This document shows positions 29,012-38,400 of a stretch of 64,000 nt of DNA, one piece after another (positions within the stretch are counted from its first letter, which is position 1; each line of letters begins with the position of its first letter). The DNA comes from Candidatus Zipacnadia bacterium (GTDB lineage: Bacteria > Armatimonadota > Zipacnadia > Zipacnadales > UBA5352): contig JALGUJ010000001.1 in NCBI GenBank assembly GCA_029820945.1, positions 1-64,000 on the forward strand, given 5' to 3'. The notes under the pieces were generated by a model. That model saw only the letters and a list, made by a program, of their open reading frames with translations. It did not search any database and had not been told where the DNA came from. The position numbers and the translations under genes were made by a program.

Positions 29012-30007
29012 ATGAGCCATCCTATCGAGCAGATACGTGGGGATGATCTGCTCTCGTCACGCCATGACGCGGATCTGCTGGAGGCGCTCTCACAGGCGAC
29101 CGGCGTCCTCGACCTCCTGCGCAGGGCCGATGAGATCACCCCACCCGAGATCGACCTGTGGAGCGCCCTGGTGCTGGGCGATCCCGCCGAGCTGTACGTG
29201 CACGCCCCCGGTCCGCTGAGCCCTTCCCTCGCCCTCGCTCTAGGCCGGTCCATGAGCGAGGAGCTGCGGCTCTACGTCGGGAAGCCGGAGCATCTCTGGC
29301 CGATCGAGCCCACGCTTACCTCCTGCACCGACGTTGGCTGCGAGCTGGTCACGGAGCTGTCGGAGGCGTATCACGACCATGTGACGGAGCGCGGCGAGGA
29401 GGTCGTGGCCGTCGCCCGCGCAAGCGCCCTGCGGCGGAACGGCCTCACGCTGGACCGATGGCGCCAGGCCGATGAGGCGCTCCAGGTCACCGCGTGGATG
29501 CTGGGCTCCCTGACGGACTCGGAGATGCCGGCGCGCGGGGTCATCGACCCTATCAGCGGCGCCTATACGAACGCGTTCTTCCGGCAGGCGCTCGACAAGG
29601 AGCTGGCACGGCACCAGCGCGTCGCGTCGGAGCTGTGCGTCATCCTACTTCAGCTTCGGCGTACCTCGCCGATGCTTGCCGATCAGCGGCCCGCACCGCA
29701 GGTGCTGGCCGCGGCGGCTCAGGTCACGCTCGCGGAGCTGCGCGATTCGGACCTCGTCGCCCGGCTGGACTCGCGGCGTCTGGCGGCGCTGCTGCCCTGC
29801 ACGAGCCCGCGCAACGGCCTGATCGCGGCCAGCCGCCTGGGCGAGGCCCTGCAGGACGTCGAGGAGCTGAAGGGATGGAGCATCGACATAGGCGTCAGCG
29901 GCGTCGGCCTCGACACGGCCTGCAGCAACGAACTGCTCGACCAGGCCACGTACGCGATGCTGGCGGCGCAGAAGGGGGCCTCGCGGCACCCCTTCGTGTA
30001 CGTGTAG
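29012..30007 (+). CDS. Degenerate GGDEF-domain protein
   Basis: 331 residues. The C-terminal half aligns with a diguanylate cyclase fold: DPISGAYTNAFFRQALDKEL matches the D(x)LTG(L)xNR start, and VARLDSRRLAALLP falls where RxGGDEFxxLLP should be. The catalytic GG(D/E)EF is replaced by LDSRR, so c-di-GMP synthesis is not expected. The fold may bind nucleotides or act as a regulatory module. The N-terminal ~170 residues are helical and unrecognised, with no membrane segment. The ATG at 29012 follows GAGGTG by 7 bases. It stands alone, convergent with the large heparinase-like gene. Confidence 0.75.
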   Translation: MSHPIEQIRGDDLLSSRHDADLLEALSQATGVLDLLRRADEITPPEIDLWSALVLGDPAELYVHAPGPLSPSLALALGRSMSEELRLYVGKPEHLWPIEPTLTSCTDVGCELVTELSEAYHDHVTERGEEVVAVARASALRRNGLTLDRWRQADEALQVTAWMLGSLTDSEMPARGVIDPISGAYTNAFFRQALDKELARHQRVASELCVILLQLRRTSPMLADQRPAPQVLAAAAQVTLAELRDSDLVARLDSRRLAALLPCTSPRNGLIAASRLGEALQDVEELKGWSIDIGVSGVGLDTACSNELLDQATYAMLAAQKGASRHPFVYV

Positions 30008-30025
30008 CGGCGGCGGCGTGCCCCT

Positions 30026-33000
30026 TTACGGCGCCAGCACGTGGACGGTATCGTGGGTCGCCGCCAGCAGGCGCAGGCCGCCGGGCCCGGCCATTGTCTC
30101 CACCAGCAGCGGCCTACCCATCGCCTCGAAGTCCGCCACAGCGTCCATCTGCCCGCGCACCAGCACCACGCGGCCGTCATCGCAGGCCACGAGGATGCCG
30201 GACGTCGCGCCTTCGCGCGGCACGAGCGCGATGTCGTTGATCGTGTCGCCGAAGTTCCTCTGCGCCAGCACATCACCGCCGGGGCCCAGGACGTACAGGT
30301 AGCCCGTCTCCGACGCCGCCAGCAGCTCGGGCGCCATGTCGCCAAGGACGTCGCCGACGAGCACCTCGCGATAGGCGAAGCCGTAGTTGGGGAAGCTGAA
30401 GCGCACGTCGCCACCCCACGTGGTGAGGGTGAAGGCACCCGTGGACGATCCGTTGGCGATCTCGTACGAGCCGTCGCCGTCCATGTCCGCGACCGCCATC
30501 TGCACGTCCCCCAGCTCGGAGTAGGTGCGCGGCAGTGCCCTGCCATCCGCGCTGAAGACCTGCACCGAGCCATATCGGTTCGCGACCGCGATCTCCTTGA
30601 CGCCATCGCCGTCGAGGTCGATCACCGCCATCTCGTTCGGCCCATGCGGCACTCGATCGAAGCGCCAGAGCAGGTTGAAGTCCGTGTCATAGCGTGCCAG
30701 ATTCCCGTTCTTGAGGCACGCCATGATGTCCGGGGCGCCGTCGCCGTCGATGTCGTCCACGGCCAGCGCGCCGACGCGCGGCTGGCGCACGCTGCTGGTG
30801 CCCACGCGCAGCGGCAGGTCGGCATGGTGCGCGCGCTCCTCGGCGCCGCTGGCCGCATCCAGCACGTGAATGCGCTCGTCATCGGCGCCGACGAGCACCT
30901 CCAGCGCCCCGTCCCCGTCGATGTCGCCCTCCGCCACGCAGCGCGCGATCCCGCCCGCCGCGAAGCGCCACAGCGTCTCGCCCGCGGCCGTCACGGCCGT
31001 GGCCAGGTTCGCGCGCAGCACGATCAGCTCCTGGGCGCCGTCGCCGTCCAGGTCCACCGGGTGCAGCTTCTCGATCGGCTGCATCTCGGTCCCGGGCTCG
31101 ACCTCGATCTCGATGGCTTGCTCGACCGTCAGTGGCGGCAGCTCCTCCCGCGGCGGCTCCAGAGCCTCCACCGGTCCGGCGGCCGCGCGAGCCTGGTAGC
31201 GTGCGAAGGCCTGCTCCAGCTCGATAAGGCCTGCCTCCAGCTCACCGAACTGCGCCAGGTCCATGTCGAGTCGGCCCTCCTGCAGCAGCAGCGGCATGCC
31301 CCCGAGCGTGACCGATTCGAGGTCCGGGGGACCTATGATGGTGACGCGGGCCGGATGAGCCTCGAACTCGCCGCTGATGGGGGCCTTCGCCCAGATCTCG
31401 CCCCGAAAGTCGGTCACGTCCGCCGCCCACGCGCGGTCGAGCGTGAAGGCGATCATCTTCATCTGGGCCTGGCCGCGCATGGTCGCCTCATCGCCCATCA
31501 GCACCACCAGCCAGGGCTCGCCGTCGCGCGTGATCATGGCGGCCTCGTCGCTGATGGGCCGCAGGTCGTACTCCTTCGGCTCCTCGCTGCCATCGCTGTA
31601 GAGGAGAGTGTGGAACGCGCGTTGCTCGCCCGGCTGTAGGTGGCCTCCGAGCCGCTGGCGCATGTAGGTGATGTGCCGGCCCACGTGGTTGATGCGGCCC
31701 GTCAGCTTGCACCGGGCCTGCCCGCCGGAGGTGACGTGGAAGCGGTATTGGGGCGCCGCCTCCACCAGCTCTTCCGGCAGCGGCGGCGCCTCCTCGGCCT
31801 CGATCTCCGCCACCGTCTCGCCGGCCTCATCGCGAAGCACCATGCGGTCGAGCATCACGCCCGGGCCCTCGCGCAGCGTAATGGTAAGGCGGTGCTTGCC
31901 GTCCTCGGCGATCTGGATGTTCGGGGTCGGCGTGTCTTTGGTCCAGGTGCCGGACGAGGGGCCGAACTGCCCGATCGGGATGTGGAAGGCGATCCGCTCG
32001 CCGCCATCGACCGACACGTAGAAGCTGTCCTTCCCGCTGTCGAGGCCGTAGGCGAAGAGGCTCAACTCGTACTGGCCCGCCGGCAGGTCGAGCATGGTGT
32101 CGAGCTGCGAGTGCGGCGACGTGAAGGTCACGGCCTTCGCCACGCCCTCGGCCGGGTCGGTGACGGTGATCAGGTCGCGGCTCCCGACGCCGCCCTCGCC
32201 CTGGCGCACGGTGTGGAAGATGCGGCCCGCCTCCAGGCCCTGCTCGCCCTCCGCCAGCGTCTTCCAGTTGCCGAGGAAGGTGTAGTCGCCCTCCTCGTTG
32301 GCGCGCAGGCGGTCGGTGACCAGCACGAACTCGCCCTTGAGCCAGAAGATGTTGCGCGTCCAGTCCACCCCGTTGTAGTCGTACATCGTGGTCTCGCAGA
32401 GCGTGGCGGTCGGCAGGTCGGCAAGCGACTCCAGGGCGGTGCAGGAGGGCACCAGCTCGGCCACGCGGCCGTCCCTGATCACGCTCACCCCGTTGTGGTC
32501 GGTAGTGTTGCGCACCAGGTAGTCGCCGTCGATGAGCCAGTCGTGCCCGTCCGCGAAGAGCTTGATGATGCAGTTGCCGTCGTACTGCAGGTGCTTGCCG
32601 CGCGCGTAGCCGTCCAGCAGGAAGTACTGCGCGTCCATGTCGAGGCTTTCGCGGAAGGCGATCTTGTCGAAGCACTTCTCCAGGGGGATGTTCGGCGGCG
32701 TAGGCTCGCCGCCGTAGTCGGCATGCTCGGTGGTATAGCGGTACACCTCCGGGTGCAGCTCGAACACGTTCGCGCCCACTAGATCGTACCAGGGCACCGG
32801 CTTCACCGACGGATCGTAGGGGTTGGCGTAGCCGCCCTCGTGCACCCTGTCGAGCCACCAGAGGAAGCGCCCGTCCTTATGGTACCACAGAGCCCAGTGC
32901 TGGTTGCGGACGTAGGCTCCCCGGCCGTAGTCCGAGTCGCCGAAGCCGGCGACATCGCCGGTGTTATCGCAGATCGCGACCTCATACTCGGCGTGGCGGC

Positions 33001-34687
33001 GCGCGTTGCCGTTCTCGAAGAATGTGTAGTCGTTCTCGGCCAGCGTGTACTCGATCGTGTGGCGCGGCACGATGGATTCGTAGCCGGCCGAGTCCTCCTG
33101 GGGCTTCCAGCACCTCACCTGGTTGTTGAAGCAGGCCGAGCACTTGCGCAGCATCAGCTCCATCTGGCCGTCGAGGTTGCCGTAGAAGCGGTCGAAGTAG
33201 CGGGCCATCCAGTAGATGCCCAGCAGCGGGAAGGTGGTGTGGTTCCAGATGATACCATCGTTGTTCTCGAGATTCCCGTACCCGGACGTGCGTGCCGGGA
33301 GGACGTAGAGCGTGTTGAGGATCACGTTCGTGGCCGCGAGGCGCTCCCCGTCGGTCCAGATCGGCGCCTCCTCGATGACGTCCCACATGGCGCCGATCAT
33401 GTTCGAGGTGGTCTCCTCCGGCCAGGTGATGTGGAAGCGGGGATCCTCCATGAAGCGCTCGGCCGCGTCCTCGATCAGGATCTTCTTCGCGCGCCGCGCC
33501 CAGGCCACGTCGCCCGTGTCGCGGTACTGCACGACGGCCTCCCAGAACCGCCGCGTGATGTTGATGTCCACCGGCGAGTCGATCAGCTCCCGCGCCTGCT
33601 CCTCGCTCATGGGCTCGACGCCGGAGACCTCCAGCAGAGGGCCGGTGAAGGCCCAGTTGGGGGCATTGGGCACCATGGCCAGGAGCGCCTCCACGCCGGC
33701 CGCCAGGCCCTCGAGCTCCGATGCGCCGACCACGAGCACGTTCGTGGCCCTGGGCCAGTTGTAGGGCTCGTGGACGATCTGCAGCACGTAGCGCCCGGGG
33801 CCGGGCTTGAGGGCGTCGATCGCCAGATACTTGTTGAAGTACAGCCGCTCGATGACGAAGTTGCTGTTCAGGTTCCCCAGCGCGATGATGGTGCCCTCAG
33901 CCCCGACCAGCGACTTCGCGTCGGCGGTCACGGGCAGGCGCGCCCCCGTCTTCGCCTCGATCTGCGCCGAGAGGTGTTCGCCCAGCGCCGCGTATTCCTC
34001 GCCCTCGGGCACGGCGACAGTCGCGGCCGGCTGGCCATCCTCAACAATGGGTGTGCGCAGATTCAGCTCGCGGACCTGCTCGATGCCCGTCGAGCCATGC
34101 GCGGCCAGCGGGAAGCGGGGGCCCCACGTCTCGCGGTCCGCGACCTGCAGTGACGCATCGTCGATGATCGTCTCGCTGGTCCAGTAGTGCATGGTGTAGA
34201 TGTAGACGCGCGCCGTGGTCGTGCCCTCCGGCGCCTCCATGCCCACCATGAAGCGCTGCCAGTCGCCACCGATCGCTGGGGCGACACGCACGCTGCGCAG
34301 CTCGTTGCTGGGTAGGAAGCGAAGCTGCAGGTCCACGGCGTCATCGTGGTTGCGCGAGACGGCCTTCGCCCAGACGCTCAGCAGGTAGAGCTTGCCCGCC
34401 TCTGCCGGCACCTCCTGGACGACGCCGATGGCCCAGGTGTTGTCGCGCTCCTCAGGACCGGTGTCGATGAGGCGCACGGCCTTCTCGCCCGAGTGCGCCT
34501 CGTCGGTGATGACGAGTTGGCTCTCCGGGACGTCGCCTCCGTAGCGGCTCCAGCCCACGGGGATGCCGCCCTCCCCGACCTCCTCGAAGCCGGGGTTGGC
34601 CAGCAGGTTCTCCTGCGCCACGGCGGGAGCGTGCAACATGGCGAGAGCGCTGATGGCGACGATGATGATGCGCGTGCGGCGCAGCAT
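30026..34687 (-). CDS. Exported heparinase II/III-like protein with FG-GAP repeats
   Basis: 1,553 residues. A signal peptide (cleavage near AVAQEN) is followed by a carbohydrate-binding-like module beginning LLANPGFEEVGEGG. Then come an unrecognised region and a helical (alpha/alpha) toroid, about residues 400-700. A heparinase-II/III-like beta region includes KLFADGHDWLIDG and NTTDHNGVSVIRDG. The last ~300 residues hold at least five FG-GAP/VCBS-type blades, each with DxDGDG calcium loops (DLDGDGAQE, DIDGDGALE, DIDGDGAPD, DLDGDGVKE, DMDGDGSYE). It probably cleaves or binds an acidic polysaccharide outside the cytoplasm. GGAGGTGG precedes the ATG. It has no close operon partner. Confidence 0.8.
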   Translation of the reverse strand: MLRRTRIIIVAISALAMLHAPAVAQENLLANPGFEEVGEGGIPVGWSRYGGDVPESQLVITDEAHSGEKAVRLIDTGPEERDNTWAIGVVQEVPAEAGKLYLLSVWAKAVSRNHDDAVDLQLRFLPSNELRSVRVAPAIGGDWQRFMVGMEAPEGTTTARVYIYTMHYWTSETIIDDASLQVADRETWGPRFPLAAHGSTGIEQVRELNLRTPIVEDGQPAATVAVPEGEEYAALGEHLSAQIEAKTGARLPVTADAKSLVGAEGTIIALGNLNSNFVIERLYFNKYLAIDALKPGPGRYVLQIVHEPYNWPRATNVLVVGASELEGLAAGVEALLAMVPNAPNWAFTGPLLEVSGVEPMSEEQARELIDSPVDINITRRFWEAVVQYRDTGDVAWARRAKKILIEDAAERFMEDPRFHITWPEETTSNMIGAMWDVIEEAPIWTDGERLAATNVILNTLYVLPARTSGYGNLENNDGIIWNHTTFPLLGIYWMARYFDRFYGNLDGQMELMLRKCSACFNNQVRCWKPQEDSAGYESIVPRHTIEYTLAENDYTFFENGNARRHAEYEVAICDNTGDVAGFGDSDYGRGAYVRNQHWALWYHKDGRFLWWLDRVHEGGYANPYDPSVKPVPWYDLVGANVFELHPEVYRYTTEHADYGGEPTPPNIPLEKCFDKIAFRESLDMDAQYFLLDGYARGKHLQYDGNCIIKLFADGHDWLIDGDYLVRNTTDHNGVSVIRDGRVAELVPSCTALESLADLPTATLCETTMYDYNGVDWTRNIFWLKGEFVLVTDRLRANEEGDYTFLGNWKTLAEGEQGLEAGRIFHTVRQGEGGVGSRDLITVTDPAEGVAKAVTFTSPHSQLDTMLDLPAGQYELSLFAYGLDSGKDSFYVSVDGGERIAFHIPIGQFGPSSGTWTKDTPTPNIQIAEDGKHRLTITLREGPGVMLDRMVLRDEAGETVAEIEAEEAPPLPEELVEAAPQYRFHVTSGGQARCKLTGRINHVGRHITYMRQRLGGHLQPGEQRAFHTLLYSDGSEEPKEYDLRPISDEAAMITRDGEPWLVVLMGDEATMRGQAQMKMIAFTLDRAWAADVTDFRGEIWAKAPISGEFEAHPARVTIIGPPDLESVTLGGMPLLLQEGRLDMDLAQFGELEAGLIELEQAFARYQARAAAGPVEALEPPREELPPLTVEQAIEIEVEPGTEMQPIEKLHPVDLDGDGAQELIVLRANLATAVTAAGETLWRFAAGGIARCVAEGDIDGDGALEVLVGADDERIHVLDAASGAEERAHHADLPLRVGTSSVRQPRVGALAVDDIDGDGAPDIMACLKNGNLARYDTDFNLLWRFDRVPHGPNEMAVIDLDGDGVKEIAVANRYGSVQVFSADGRALPRTYSELGDVQMAVADMDGDGSYEIANGSSTGAFTLTTWGGDVRFSFPNYGFAYREVLVGDVLGDMAPELLAASETGYLYVLGPGGDVLAQRNFGDTINDIALVPREGATSGILVACDDGRVVLVRGQMDAVADFEAMGRPLLVETMAGPGGLRLLAATHDTVHVLAP

Positions 34688-34978
34688 GGCGGCCACCTCC
34701 GGACGCAGCCTCGAGTCAACGCGCCGTATCCCTTCGATTCCGGGCACTGCGGCACCTGCCGCGGCAGGGGCGCCGGGCACCCCAGGGAAGCGCGACAGGT
34801 CTCCAGAGCCTCTCCGGAAAGCCGCAATCCGAGCCCTTCGCGGTTGTCTGGTGTAGGGCTTTGCGAGGGTAGACCTCCACGCGAAAGGGACGATCTGGGG
34901 GCGTTCTGCCCCTTGCCGGACAGGCTCTCAAGCCACGCCCGACCGTTGGTCCGTATCGGGAGTCGTGTCGTTCAGGAG

Positions 34979-35000
34979 GGGCGAGCTTCCTTGCTCGCCC
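34979..35000. repeat. Short perfect palindrome
   Basis: GGGCGAGC and GCTCGCCC form an 8-bp stem with a 6-base loop (TTCCTT). There is no T run on either side, so it is more likely a palindromic repeat than a terminator. Confidence 0.6.
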
Positions 35001-35067
35001 GGTCGTTCGCGGGCCTCCCCCCCGCCCCCCTCTCCCTGGCGCGACAGACGACGTCGCGCGGGCGGGA

Positions 35068-35120
35068 CGAGGGGGGAGGAACGGCTTCTCGGCGCTGTTG
35101 CCCGGCCGTCTGGAGGCGCG
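35068..35120 (+). repeat. Palindromic element, intergenic copy
   Basis: These 53 bases match 35983-36035 at 51 positions. They are bounded by CCCCCCTC (35025-35032) and GAGGGGGG (35069-35076), and are followed by a second hairpin with a GCGGGA/TCCCGC stem at about 35117-35134. Confidence 0.8.
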
Positions 35121-35449
35121 GGATTACACTCCCGCCCGCGGCTTCTATTCAGTTGTCAAGGTGCGCACCACGCCGTCGCGATCGGCCCGGGGCCGCGGCG
35201 CACGAACTGGGCTCCCCTGTTAACATAGGAACCGGAGGGCTCTCATTTGCCGGCCATTTCGGATATTCCATAAAGAGATCAGCGAAGAGGCGAGGGGAAA
35301 GGCGAGACTTCTTGCTATGGCGGCAGAAAGCGGCGGGCGGCGTGGGCACGCCGCTCGTCCGTACGGCTTCGTTCGCGCGGGTGCATCATCTGCGCGCGAT
35401 GGCCGGGGTGGGCAGCCCGGCCCTCCGGGACGGCTGGGGCGGGTCCGTG

Positions 35450-35471
35450 GCACGGGTCTCCAGGCCCGTGC
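35450..35471. repeat. Short perfect palindrome next to the restriction gene end
   Basis: GCACGGG (35450-35456) and CCCGTGC (35465-35471) form a 7-bp stem with an 8-base loop, 23 bases beyond the restriction gene stop codon. No T run follows on the minus strand, but it could still stabilise the 3' end of the message. Confidence 0.5.
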
Positions 35472-35493
35472 GCCATTTGCCGTCGTCGTTGCC

Positions 35494-38400
35494 TCAGTTG
35501 CCGTCGTTGCTTTCGTTGCCGCCGTGCCCCTCGATGATCGCGATCTCCTCTTCGCCGAGGCCGTAGAGCGCATACACGATGCGGTCGATGAGGGCATCGG
35601 TGCGCGCCAGCGCCTCGTTGAGCGCGTCGAGGTCCTCCATCGCCTCCTCGTAGGCTTCCTGCACCAGGTTGTCGATCTGCGCGCGGCGCGGGTCCACGTC
35701 CATCTTCCGCCGGTTCGCGGCCTGGCAGAGGCGCCGCGACAGCTCCGCGTAGTCCGGCACCCGCTCGCGGTCGTCGAAGTCGCGGATGATGGTCCTGCCC
35801 GACAGGTCGTCGATGGCGCAGCCCAGCCGCCGCTCCAGCCAGCCCAGGAAGCGCTGCTTCTCCTCGTGCCTGCGCGCGTTGAGGTCGATCATGCGCTGGG
35901 CCAGCGAGGCGAGGAGGTCGTGGACGAAGTCCTCGCGGAGGTCGCTGACCTCACCCCCCTCGGTCCCCCCTCTCCGTTCCGGCGAGGGGGGAGGAACGGC
36001 TTCTCGGCGTTGTTGCCCGGCCGCCTGGAGGCGCGTGGCTTCAGCCGCGCCCCGTTCGTCGTCGTCCGCCCGCTCCTCGAACCACGCGATCTCCGCGGCC
36101 CAGTAGTCATCCTCGCGAAGCTCGGGCTTGCCGGCAGGACCGTGCGCGGCGGCATGAGCGGCGAGCGCCGCCCGCGCCAGCACGAAGGGCGTCTCATAGT
36201 CGCCAGCTTCGATGGCCTCTCGACACCGCCCCAGCGCCTCCTCCTTCAGCGCCTCGTCCGTCGGATGGTCAAAGTCGATGATGCGGATGGGAAGCGCGCG
36301 CGTCTCCGCGAGGACGATCTTCGGGAAGTCATCCCGGAGCGCCACTGCAGAGGCTTGGACGTGGATGTAGGAGAGCAGCGCGGAATTCAGTGTTGCGAGG
36401 AGATACCAAAGGCCATACTGGTCGACCGCGACAATGGACTGGATGGATTTGTTCGTGACGAAGTCAGCATCCGTCCAGGCAGCTTGCAGCTCGAATTGCC
36501 TGCTGATCAACTCGCGCAGGAGCAAACGCGAACCCGTGAAGTAACGCTGTGGCTTGTACTCCGCAATTCCACCATGGTACTCCACATCCGCTGTTTCGGT
36601 CTCGAGCTTGTACCGTCGCAGTTCCCCAACCAGCCCGGGCTCCTTCGGGGCAGCGCGTGCTGGCGTGACATTGAAGGGCGTGATACCACGCTGAACGTCC
36701 GCATGCTCACCTAGCGGCTCCGAGAGGCGCCCAATCTTGGCCGCAACCTCCACGGCCATCGGGGGCATGTAGGTCAGCATCTGCAGATCCGCAGCTCCCG
36801 GTAGGTCCTCAGAGAACCATCTGCCGGTATCATGTGTTACCCAGCGCTGGTCACCGGCCTCGATGCAACTGACGTGATCCTTCCGCCCGTAGGTGAGCAC
36901 GCGGACCCGCGTTGAGTCCGCTGGCCGTCTCTCCTCCCTTGCGCCGAGAAGTATCATTGTGTCAACGTACGCATCTACGAACACGTCGTACGGGAGGTTG
37001 ACTACGGTATTGGGCGCCAATGCGCCAAGAACGGCCTCCCTCAGACCGGCCGACGCGCTCGCCGTCTGCCATCCGCTGGGCAGGATCTGCCCCACATGGC
37101 CCCCGGAACGCGCTATTCGTGTAGCCTTCTGCAGGAAGAGCGCGAAGGCATCATCGCTTGGATGAGCAAAGGACGCGCGGCAGAAAGCGGAAGCTTCGCT
37201 CGCGATGACCAAAGGGCCCCACGGCGGATTCCCCACCACCGCATCGAACCCGCGCTCGCCCTCCCGCTTCGGGCCCTGCTCGGTGAAGAAGGCATCGGGG
37301 AACTCCAGCTCCCAGTGGAAGAAGCTGTGCTCGGCGGCGAGGGACTGGGCGTCGGCGAACCAGCCCTCGCGTTCCAGGTCGTCGAAGGCCGCCGGGCCCG
37401 TCAGCGCGTCCACCGCGCGGGCGTAGTCGGCGTCATCGACCTCGTTGCCGAAGTACGTGGAGAGCCAGACGTTGGCGACCTGCCGGAAGCGCTCGCGGCG
37501 CTGCTCGATCTCCCGCCACGCGGCCTCCTTCTCCCGCTCCTGCGCCAGCGTGTCCGTGGGCATGCGCTCGATAAGGTTGAAGGCCTGTAGCAGGCGCGTG
37601 GCCTCGGGCAGGAAGGACTGCGTGAAGAGGTTGAGCTGCGCCGAGCGCTCGCGCTCGCCGGCGTCGGGGAGCCGCCGCATCTCGCCCAGCCGCGCGCCGA
37701 TGAGCGAGTTGCCCTTGCGCAGGTGGTGTTTGAGGAAGGACAGCGGCTTGCCGAACTCGACGGTGTGCAGCCACAGAGAGAGCTTGGCCAGCTCGACGGC
37801 GAGCGGGTTGAGGTCCACGCCGTAGAGGCAGCGCTCGACCACGCGGCGCTTGTAGAAGATGTTCTCGTCATCCTCATCGGCGGCCTCGGCGGGCGGGAGG
37901 TGCGACGGGTCTGTAATGATCGCCTCGGTGATCTCCTCGGAGGCGGCGACGAGGAAGTGCCCCGAGCCCATCGCGGGGTCGAGGACCATCAGCTCGAAGT
38001 AGGGCTCGAGCAGGTCGAGCTTGAGCTTCTCGATGACGGCGCGCATCTTGGCGCTCTCGGGGTGGTCGTCGCCCCAGCGGGCGATGCGGCGCTCGCGTTC
38101 GGCGATCTGGGCCTCGACCGCGGGCCTGTCCGCGGCGACGCGGGCGGCGGCCGCGGTGAGGAGCGGGTCGAGAGTGTTGGTGACGATGTAGTCCACGATG
38201 TACTCGGGCGTGTAGTAGGAGCCGGTGGCCTTGCGCTCGCCGCGGTCGGTCTGCAGGTAGACCTCGTCCTCCCAGCGTCGGCGCTCGGCCTCGCGCTCGT
38301 CGTCGCCGGCGTCGGCGAGGGGGATGATGCGCGGGGCGCGGTCGCCGGGCACCTCGATGACGGGCTCGCCCGGGGGCGCCCAGTGCGGGCGCAGCTCGAG

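Larger units (their letters stand above)
34688..35493 (-). other. Gene-free stretch rich in palindromes
   Basis: 806 bases with no supported gene. It contains at least three hairpin-forming palindromes (34979-35000, 35025-35135, 35450-35471) and one copy of a repeat that also occurs inside the neighbouring restriction gene. No consensus promoter for the exported heparinase-like gene was found. Confidence 0.6.
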
